DNA of 64,000 nucleotides. It comes from Cryptomeria japonica. Its lineage: Eukaryota > Streptophyta > Pinopsida > Cupressales > Cupressaceae. The position numbers and the translations under genes are program-made. A model generated the notes under the pieces. The model saw only the letters and a program-made list of their open reading frames with translations. It did no database searches and had not been told where the DNA came from. Shown here piece by piece: positions 56,377 through 64,000 of this stretch (positions are counted from its first letter, which is position 1; each line of letters begins with the position of its first letter). Location: assembly GCF_030272615.1 (NCBI RefSeq), contig NC_081411.1:153937971-154001970 (forward strand), given 5' to 3'.

Positions 56377-57644
56377 TGTAAAGCGGAAAATAATCGAACC
56401 CTAGTCGTTCTCCCCTCCCCAACTCCGTGGAGAGAGAAGGGAGAGTCACTAGGGTTGATGGTTTTCACTTAGGAGGGACTTTACATTCAAAAGAGGGGTT
56501 GAAACCCACAAGATCCAATCCCACGTAATGCAAGATTGGCTTCTATATGAGTTTCAAGGGTTGTGATAGCAAGGATACCCTCTTTTGTAAAGAATGTAGA
56601 TAGAATGATTAAGCTAGGCATACATAGAAAGTGAGAAAGATTTGCTTATAAACTGAGATAGGGATATAGGATGAAGCTGCGGACCTAGAATTAGCAATAA
56701 AATGTCAAGACGGCACTGTCCTTCAAATTTGAGCAAAAGTTGACGGGACGATGGCGCCCGGCGTGCACACGGTCCTTCGAAAAATCCGCGAAACGAAGAG
56801 GGATTTGTTCGTCTCTGTACAAGGATTCCAGATCTTCAATTTCAGCCGCGTACCTGCAACCTACACATAGAAAAGCGAAGACGATTAGGGGGTTAGGGAT
56901 TAGGGGTTTTCCCTTAGGTCAAACCCCAGTTTTGGAATTAACCAAGAAATGAGAAATGTTGTAAATGTAATGTAAAACAAGTACTAATACCTTGTTGTAA
57001 GGATGTTTGTATCCTTATATGCGAAGGTATAGATGTTGTTGTTTGTTGTATGTTGTATGTTGTAGCATGTAATGTGTTGTAAGTGATCTCCTCTTCAATG
57101 GTTGAATCCTTGTCTTGAATGCAACACTTAGCCTTGAATGGAGACTTAGAATGATCAATTGCTTGAAGGAATGCTTGAATGCTTGAATGCTTGAATGTTT
57201 GAATATCGTTTTCACCTTTTTTTCTCCTCCTCAAATGAGAGAGGAAAAGTAGTTTATATACTTGCCAGTTAGGGTTAAAAGACTGATTTTCCCGACCTTA
57301 GGCCGACCAGGAAATGTTATTTTCCAAATTGCAAACAAAAAGGCCCGAAGTCCCATAGGAGACCGGACCCAAAATAGGGCCAGGGACCAGGGCGCTGGGC
57401 GCCATGGTCCTGGGGGACCAGGGCGTTGGGTGCCCTAGTCCTGAAGGACCAGGGCGCTGGGCGCTCTGGTCCCACCTCCCGGGACAGCAGGGTGCAAGGA
57501 GGATCAGGCCAAGGTGCTGGAAAAATGCAGTTTTTGGTGTCGTGAGCAAGTTTCGGGGTCTCCATTCAGGTTCAGTGTTACGTCACCATCGTGAAGACCC
57601 AAATGCAATCGAAATTGCAAGTGTCACAATTTTAGGATGCTACA
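56377..57644 (-). repeat. G1 5' LTR (1268 bp)
   Basis: Minus orientation. It begins TGTAGCATCC (57644) and ends CGCTTTACA (56377), next to PBS. TATATAAAC lies near 57258. Three GC-rich hairpin units lie at 57381-57473, and one copy of the leader-type motif at about 56746-56780. (GAATGCTT)n lies near 57169-57200. Confidence 0.9.
57381..57473 (-). repeat. G1 5' LTR: three GC-rich 31-bp hairpin units in U3
   Basis: GGACCA recurs at 57384, 57415 and 57446 (31-bp period), each followed by GGGCG(C/T)TGGG(C/T)GCC and a TGGTCC/TAGTCC-type closing arm. One unit more than in the 3' LTR, which explains most of the 34-bp length difference. Confidence 0.85.
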
Positions 57645-57649
57645 TTTAC

Positions 57650-57879
57650 ATTACCAAGTATTCACCTTGTCAGACACATAATTATTCTCCTCAATCTCAT
57701 AATTCTTCTCCCCCTTTGACAGCAATGCCAAAGTGAAAGTAAAACATGTAATTCTGCTCTCACTATGTATCAACATCATTCTACAACTTGATGCTCCTCC
57801 TATGGAATACATCCACTCCTTCATCAATCCATATAATATTCTACAAGTGATTCACGGATTGGTGCAATCATCATCATGT
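57650..57879 (-). other. Copia D 3' UTR, piece right of G1
   Basis: Non-coding. It contains inverted PPT-like CTCCCCCTTTGACAGCAATG near 57710, as in the Sirevirus-like 3' UTRs above. It joins 49756 across the TTTAC TSD of G1. Confidence 0.7.
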
Positions 57880-59220
57880 TCAACTGACTTCATGAAGAGG
57901 GACAACCCCCAATTGGCTTCTAAGATACTCAAAAGTGGTCTTAGGCAGAGGTTTGGTAAAGATATCTGCAAGCTGCTCCTTGGTACAAACATGCTCCAAG
58001 ATAACATCTTTACTTTGAACTTTTTCCCTCAAGAAGTGATATTTCAATTCGATGTGCTTAGTCCTTGCGTGCAAAACAGGTTTTTTAGAAATGTTTATTG
58101 CACTTGTATTATCACATAACATATTTATAGGTTCTGAGATTTTCATCTTCAAACCTTCCAAAATGTGCCTCATCCACATAGCTTGTGTGCAATTCATATA
58201 AGTTGCTACATATTTGGCTTTAGCAGTAGATTGTGAAGTGCAACTCTGCTTTTTACTACTCCAAGAGACTAGCCTTCCTCCTAGAAAGAATGCTCCACCA
58301 GTAGTACTCTTCTGGTCATCAATATTTCCTACCCAATCAGCATTTGTGTATGCCTCCAAGTCAAAATATCGACCATATGGATACCATAATCCATAATCAA
58401 TAGTACCTTTCAGATATCTAAAGATTCTCTTAGTTTCCATCAGGTGTGCCTCCTTTGGATTCTTCTAAAATCTAGCCACAATACCAACTGCATGGGCAAT
58501 ATCTGGTCGACTATGAACAACATAGTGTAGTTTGCCAATCATTGACCTGAATTCCTTTTCATCTGTAGACTTAGATGTATCTTCCTTGGACAATTTACAA
58601 CCTGTAACCATTGGGGTTCCAACTGGTTTATAGTCACTCATATTGAAAGTCTTCAAAACCTCCTTCACATACTTGGATTGAGTAATGAAAATACCATTCT
58701 TCATCTATTGTATCTATAAGCCTATGAAAAATTTATTTCCCCTACTAATGACATCTCAAATTCATTCTTCATTTCATCTGCAAAACAATTACTCGTGTCA
58801 TCATTTCCTCCAAATATAAAGTCATCTACAAATACTTCACTGAACAGTATATCATCTCCTTCAAACTTGAGATAAATTTTGTTGTCATCACTAGTTCTAT
58901 CAAAGCCTATCTTCATCAAATGAGTATGAAGTCATTCATACCATGCTCTGGGTGCCTGATTTAGTCCATACAAAGCTTTATGCGTTTTGTATACCATGTC
59001 TTCCTTATCTGTCAGTGCATAACCATCAGGCTGCTCTATATAAACCTCTTCTTCTAGTATCCCATTCAAGAATGCAGACTTGACATCCATTTGGTATACC
59101 TTGAACTTCTTATGAGCTGCAAATGCAAGTAGTGTTCTAACACCTTCCAGTCTTGCTACTAGTGCAAAATTTTCTGCATAGTCTTCTCCTTCTTCTTGTG
59201 TATAACCTTTGCATACTAAT
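57880..59220 (-). pseudogene. Copia D Pol, RT and RNase H part
   Basis: On the minus strand from the G2 border: LVCKGYTQEEGEDYAENFA, VYQMDVKSAFLNGILEEEVY, ALYGLNQAPRAWYE, a TGA, LHTHLMKIGF, then FVDDFIFGG (catalytic Asp pair present, about 58833), MKNGIFITQSKYVKEVLKTF, YRSMIGKLHYVVHSRPDIAH-type text and the RNase H part (58440-57880) ending FTKPLPKTTFEYLRSQLGVVPLHEVS and TGA. It is much less damaged than Copia A: stops lie near 58935, 58722 and 58465 only. The upstream half is beyond G2, outside the window. Confidence 0.85.
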
Positions 59221-60437
59221 TGTAGCGTCCTAAAATTGTGACACTTGCAATTTCGACTGCATTTCGGTCTTCACGATGGTGACGCAACACGCAACCTGAA
59301 TGGAGACCCTGAAACCTGATTATGACACCAAAAACTGCATTTTCTTGCACCCTGGCCTGAACCTCCTTTGCACCCTACTGTCTCGGGAGGTGGGACCAGA
59401 GCGCCCAGCGCCCTGGTCCTTCAGGACCAGGGCGCCCTGGGTCCTATTTTGGGCCCGGTCTCTTTTGGACTTCGGGTCTTTATGTTTGCAAATTGGAAAA
59501 TTAACTTTCCTGGTCGGCCTAAGGTTGGGAAAATCAGTCTATTAACCCTAATTGGCAAGTATATAAACTACATTTGCCTCTCCCATTGGGTAAGAAGGAT
59601 ATATGATGGAAAAAGCATGGAAACTATACTCAAGCATTCAAGCATTCAAGCATTCATTCCAAGTCTCCATTCAAGGCTAAGTGTTGCATTCAAGACAAGG
59701 ATTCAACCATTGAAGAGGAGATCACTTACAACACATTACATGCTACAACATACAACATACAACAAACAACAACATCTATACCTTCGCACATAAGGATACA
59801 AACATCCTTACAACAAGGTATTAGTACTTGTTTTACATTACATTTACAACATTTCTCATTTCTTGGTTAATTCCAAAACCGGGGTTTGACCTAAAGGCAA
59901 ACCCCTAATCCCTAACCCCCCAATCATCTTCGCTTTTCTGTGTGTAGGTTGCAGGTACGCGGCTGAAATTGAAGATCTGGAATCCTCGTGCAGAGACGAA
60001 TAGATCCCCCTTCGTTTCACGGATTTTTCGGAGGACTGTGTGCAAGCCGGGCGCCATCGTCCTGTCAACTTTTGCTCAAATTTGCAGGACAATGCCGTAT
60101 CGACATTTTACTGCTAATTCCAGGTCCGCAGCTTCATCCTATATCCCTATCTCAGTTTATAAGCGAATCTTTGTCACTTTCTATGCATTCCTAGCTTAAT
60201 TCTTCTATCAACATTCTTTACAAAAGAGGGTAGCCTTGCTTTCTTAACCCTTGAAACACATTTAGCATCCAATCTTGCATTGTGTGGGATTGGATCTTGT
60301 GGGTTTCAACCCCTCTTTTGAATGTAAAGTCTCTCCCTTAAGTGAAAACCATCAACCCTAGTGAATCTCCCTTCTCTCTCCTTGGAGTTGGAAGAGGGGA
60401 GAGCAACTAGGGTTCGATCGCGATTTTCCGCTTTACA
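59221..60437 (+). repeat. G2 5' LTR (1217 bp)
   Basis: Starts TGTAGCGTCC and ends CGCTTTACA. Two hairpin-unit arms lie at 59392-59443, TATATAAAC at 59560-59568 and (CAAGCATT)n at 59630-59655. The first copy of the GC-rich leader motif lies at 60026-60066, downstream of the TATA box. Confidence 0.9.
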
Positions 60438-61497
60438 TTTTGGTGAACCCAACGTGAACATCCTTTTTGATTATTCATAGTTAGATCTGAAAATTGGATT
60501 CCTTGGTTACATTTCCATGTTTGATCTTTTGCAAAATTTTAGAGGTTAATTGCATAAAAACCCTAAATTTTCTTTTTAAGTAATTAAACTTGTGAAATGT
60601 TTAATTGTTGATGCTTGTTTCAGATCTGCCCTTCTATTACAAATTGTCAATTCATATTTGTGCTTTAATTTTGAAAATTAAGTGGTTAAGTGTCAAAACC
60701 CTAATTTTTGAAACCCTCTTGATTCAACCTTTGTCCGACAATTTCACTGATCAAAACATCTCCAAATCAGCTGTAACTTTGGATTCCGCAATAAAATCAC
60801 AATATCTTTCATCCCTGAAAATTTGGAAAAAAGTTGCGAGGACCGTGTGCACTCCGAGCGCCATCGTCCCCGACATTTTTTCCGAAATTTCGGGAGCAAG
60901 ATCTTACTGTATTTTTCTGTTAAAATCCAGAATTTTGGCTGATTTTATCAATTTTAACACCTTCAAAATTACAGTCAAAGTTGGTCTAGCGATTGCTTTG
61001 ATTGAGGCTTCTAATCATTCAAAAATTGTTGAAATTGAAATTTGTGTCAAAATTGTGTTTCTTACAGTCCTAAATCTGAAAAGTGTGTTATCATTCATTC
61101 GAAATTTCAGTGATTTAACCAAATTTTTTTGCAATTTGTGACTTTTGAAATTAAGTGCTTAATTACAACAACTTTGATTTCCGCTTTCAAAATTGAATTT
61201 TGCGTGAAATTGAGTCAATTTTCAAATTTCAAAACTTGCATTGCTCTTAACATACCCTCTAAAATCATAAAATTCAAAATTTCAGTTTCCCTCTATTTTT
61301 CAAAATTCAAATTTTGCATTTTTCGACAATCTTGGTAGGGTTCAATTTTGAGATTGCAACTTTAATTTGGCCTATCTACAGATCGTAAAATCACTCAATT
61401 TTTTCAGGTTAGCTGTAAAATCATCATAACTTTCATCCCTGCAAAATTCGAAAAAAGTTGCGAGGATCGTGTGCACCCCGAGCGCCACAGTCCCGGA
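60026..61497 (+). promoter_or_regulatory. Three copies of a GC-rich quasi-palindromic motif in the G2 leader
   Basis: Copies lie at 60026-60066, 60838-60874 and 61460-61497. Pattern: GAGGAC(C/T)GTGTGCA, then a C/G-rich centre, GCGCCA(T)C and GTCC. The outer GGAC/GTCC arms pair, and most copies expose the self-complementary GTGCAC. G1 has the same three in its own sense strand. A role in RNA packaging or dimerisation is only an inference. Confidence 0.55.
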
Positions 61498-61621
61498 CAT
61501 TTTTTCTGAAATTTCGGGAGATTGTCCTGATTGTATTTAACAGCTTAAATCTGGAAGATTGGCTGGTTTTACTGAAATTTGCTTCCTCTAAAATTCAAAA
61601 TCTTCTCTCTTTCTTTAGTGC
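60438..61621 (+). other. G2 5' leader
   Basis: Untranslated region of 1.18 kb between PBS and the Gag ATG, like that of G1. The frame 60605-61141 is open for 178 codons but Phe/Ile/Ser-biased and without a domain; I do not call it a gene. Motif copies 2 and 3 lie inside it. Confidence 0.7.
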
Positions 61622-64000
61622 ATGAGTTTTACAACAATAAGCCCTACTTACACTATTCCCATTAGACGAAGCCTTAGAATTAAGTCTTTCCAAGGTTTAA
61701 TTACTGAGGAGATGGAACCTAATTTGAATGGTCTTTTTAATGAGGACATGGGTAATTCCTTTAATCCTCTTAATGATGAAGAAGCTCTCCATGAGGTTTC
61801 TGTAGAACAACTTTCAAAATTGGATAACCAATTTGACGATTTTCGACAGTGGATGTCTCAAGAATACCCTGATAGTCAAGCTCTTCCTTTAATTGAGGGT
61901 CTAAAACGTATGCTTCAAAGTGATAAGAATGGAATTGATATTTTGCGTGGTATTGCACACATTGTGGATTCAAATGTGATGCCTATGAAAAGTTGTGCCG
62001 AAACCTTAGGTTATACACAACCTCCTACTCAAGACAATCATTCTATTCCTTTGACGACTCCTATTGCTAATATACCTACTTTGACATCAAACATAATGAC
62101 TACTTCAATACAAGACATTCCTCCTATGATCACTAGTCATGGGGGCAATCCTTCCTCTTCAATCAATCCAACTTCTTCATTCATTCCTTCAATAAGTGTT
62201 CCTATTATATCACCACAAATGAACATGACGCAAGGGGGCAATTCATTTAACCCTTCCATTCCTCCTTGTAGTGTTCCTCCTATCCAATCATCTCCTATGA
62301 CTAACTATCATAGTGTCCCACCACCTTACTCTCTACCTTCTTTCAATAACATAACACCTCCATCACAATCTAACACGTCTAATATGAACTCTTCGACTGA
62401 AGCGACCATTAACAATCTTGCACAAACTGTCTCTTCTTTACAGCAACAAATTGCCTCTATGAATCAATCCAAGTTTAGTGTGCCCACATTTGATGTTGCG
62501 AGCCCACTTTCTCTTGATATTGTTCGAGCTATTCCCCCTAAACATGTTGAAATTCTGCATTTGGAGCTTTATAATGGTAAGGGTGATCCTCTCACACATG
62601 TTAAGACCTTTCAAACAATATGTACCGATTTTGCTTATGACCAAAGGTTGCTTGCAAAACTGTTTACTAGAACATTAAGAGACAAAGCCCTACAATGGTA
62701 TTGCTCGTTGCCTTCCTATTCTATTACTTCTTTCGAACAACTTGCAAATGCTTTCATTCAACAATTTCAAAACAATATAAGTCCTAAAGTTACTTTGATT
62801 GATTTAATGCATTGCAAACAAGGTGTTAAAGAAAAAGTGACTGATTTCATTGGTAGATATAAGCATTTGTATGCTCAAATTTCTTTTCCAGTGCCTGACA
62901 ATGATATTCAAAGAATCTTTATTTCTAATTTACAAAAAGACATTCGAGACAAACTTCTGTTTTCTGAGTTTACTTCTTTCCAATAGTTGTGTGCAACTCT
63001 TCACAATTATCAACTGACTGTGAGTCAAATGGAACAATCACATCCTATGGCTCTGAGTGATAAGGGTGATAGTAGTCAACAACCATTTGGAAAGTTTAAA
63101 CCGAACAGAGATTCCATCAAATTCAATGAAAACATCATCAACAACAATGTGAATGCAGCATCAGGTGTGTCTCCTATTTCTAAGTTTTTCAAGAGAGAAA
63201 GAAAGTTTACTCCTTTGAATGAATCATTGCATAGTATTATGAATAAGTTATTGGAACAAAATGTGCTTACTCTTCCTCCTATAAGGAAAATTGATCCTGC
63301 AAAGATTACTTCACCTTATTTTGATAACAAATCTTTTTGTCAATTTCATCGTCAACCTGGGCATGATACTGAAAAATGTTTTTCTTTAAAGGGTAAAATT
63401 CAAGATTTGATTGATAATAATACTATCTCTGTTTCTGGTGTGAATGATAAAGGCAACACATTTGTAGCTCCTCCTAACCAAAATCTTCAAATTTTTACTG
63501 ATCCATTACCTTCTCATACCTCTAATGCGATTGATACTACTGATTCCTCTATCTCACCTGATGATCTCGTGTCTATGACTCCGAATGTGATTAATTTTGT
63601 GGAGCAATAGAAAATCCCTAAAGAACCTTCCATCACATTTGATTCCAGTGAAACTATCAGGGCACCTGATGGTCCTTTATATATAGTTTCAAAAGTCAAG
63701 AATACACCTTGTCGTGGAGTGCTTATTGACCCTTCTTGTATGGTTAATGTCATTACTGAAGAATTTCTTTTTACTTTGCAATTGAATCAAGTGATCTATG
63801 ATGAAATAGATGTGGTTGTGAAACTATTTGATGCATTTTCTTCTCCTAGAATTGGTTCTATTACATTACCTATTGAGGTCCGTAACAAATCCCTTGAGGT
63901 GGACTTTGCTATTATTCCATCTTCCGAACAATTTCGTGTGAAGCTTGGCTATCCTTGGCTATCTTCCATGAAAGCTATTGCTTCTCCTATTCACAAGTGT
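61622..64000 (+). pseudogene. G2 Gag-protease polyprotein (partial, two in-frame stops)
   Basis: ATG at 61622. It has the same order as G1: Pro/Ser-rich region (six residues shorter near SINPTSSFIP), capsid domain, zinc knuckle CQFHRQPGHDTEKC and the retropepsin-like LIDPSCMVNVI, reaching GYPWLSSMKAI at the window end. TAG stops stand at 62984-62986 and 63608-63610. At both places G1 reads CAG (Gln), so they are point changes in this copy. Confidence 0.87.

Larger units (their letters stand above)
49762..57644 (-). mobile_element. Ty3 element G1: non-autonomous Gag-protease element, complete
   Basis: Perfect TSDs TTTAC lie at 49757-49761 and 57645-57649. On the minus strand: 5' LTR 57644-56377, PBS (TTTTGGTGAAACCGACGTG, from 56376), leader to 55195, Gag-protease ORF 55194-51769, non-coding 50996-51768 with PPT AAGTGGGGGCTAAA, and 3' LTR 50995-49762. 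There is no RT, RNase H or integrase anywhere in the 7.9 kb, although both ends are intact. Known: Gag-only LTR elements (TR-GAG type) move with pol from relatives. Inferred: G1 belongs to this kind and derives from a Tat-like Ty3 parent, judged by protease and zinc-knuckle form. Confidence 0.88.
43194..59220 (-). mobile_element. Copia element D (family of A), 3' half, split by three younger elements
   Basis: On the minus strand the pieces are: pol 59220-57880, 3' UTR 57879-57650 and 49756-49610 (split by G1), and 3' LTR 49609-48656 and 43643-43194 (split by Copia C). The element's 5' half lies right of G2, outside the window. The PPT (AAAGGGGGAGAT) abuts the LTR at 49610. The LTR start TGTTGGCATTTT and end ACCATCA match Copia A. 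The bases GAAAT before 43194 would be one TSD copy. Confidence 0.85.
59221..64000 (+). mobile_element. Ty3 element G2: second copy of the Gag-protease element, cut by the window end
   Basis: 5' LTR 59221-60437, PBS TTTTGGTGAACCCAACGTG from 60438, leader to 61621 and Gag-protease from 61622. The sequence is very close to G1 throughout but in the opposite orientation. It is inserted in the RT region of Copia D; CTAAT (59216-59220) would be its left TSD. The 3' half is not in the window, so the absence of pol cannot be confirmed for this copy. Confidence 0.88.

Noticed and set aside
1-64000. CRISPR arrays, tRNA or rRNA genes, bacterial operons.
   Set aside because: No regularly spaced direct repeats with unique spacers, no cloverleaf or rRNA sequence; the content is that of a plant nuclear genome.

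Overview
The window looks like nuclear DNA of a seed plant with a large, repeat-filled genome. A gymnosperm is my best guess, and a large-genome angiosperm is not excluded. It is AT-rich, holds no intact host gene that I can recognise, and is built almost entirely of LTR retrotransposons of different ages inserted into one another. Most coding parts carry in-frame stops and small frameshifts. Boundaries below rest on visible TG...CA ends, primer-binding sites (PBS), polypurine tracts (PPT) and matching 5-bp target-site duplications (TSD).

Layout. 1-3663: 3' part of a Ty3 element (Tat-like), with an intron-containing plant-mobile-domain (PMD) pseudogene in antisense and its 3' LTR at 2884-3663. 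It sits inside a Copia element (Sirevirus-like) whose K/E-rich coiled-coil ORF (3664-5551), multiple PPTs and 3' LTR (5961-7057) follow. 7058-9637: tandem repeats, a TATATG microsatellite and the probable 3' LTR of a decayed minus-strand chromovirus (pol 9783-12420, Pro-rich and C-poor tract to about 15960). A solo Copia LTR (12957-14197, TSD GATTG) interrupts it. 16278-16719: a Copia 5' LTR. 17721-35528: an old minus-strand ORF of unknown family, split by two Copia elements, A (19604-26940, TSD AACTT) and B (27387-34387, TSD GACTA), and cut at 35529 by a Ty3 LTR. 36827-37220: a MITE-like element. 37491-39210: a retroposon with 19-bp TSDs. 39779-43193: LTR ends and a 0.73-kb inverted repeat.

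43194-64000: a nest built on minus-strand Copia D (same family as A). Its 3' LTR holds Copia C (43644-48650, TSD AAGAA), its 3' UTR holds Ty3 element G1 (49762-57644, TSD TTTAC, minus strand), and its reverse-transcriptase region holds a second copy, G2 (59221 to beyond the window, plus strand). G1 is bounded at both ends and encodes only Gag, a protease-like domain and an Arg-rich tail, with no reverse transcriptase, RNase H or integrase. It is therefore a non-autonomous element that would need pol supplied in trans. G1 and G2 share a GC-rich quasi-palindromic motif repeated three times in the 5' leader, GC-rich 31-bp hairpin repeats in U3, and (seen in G1 only) hairpins near the PPT.

The most promising points are the G1/G2 Gag-protease element with its repeated leader and U3 structures, the antisense PMD gene with its own TATA box and GGGCTA array, and the unknown minus-strand ORF whose frame can be followed across two transposon insertions.
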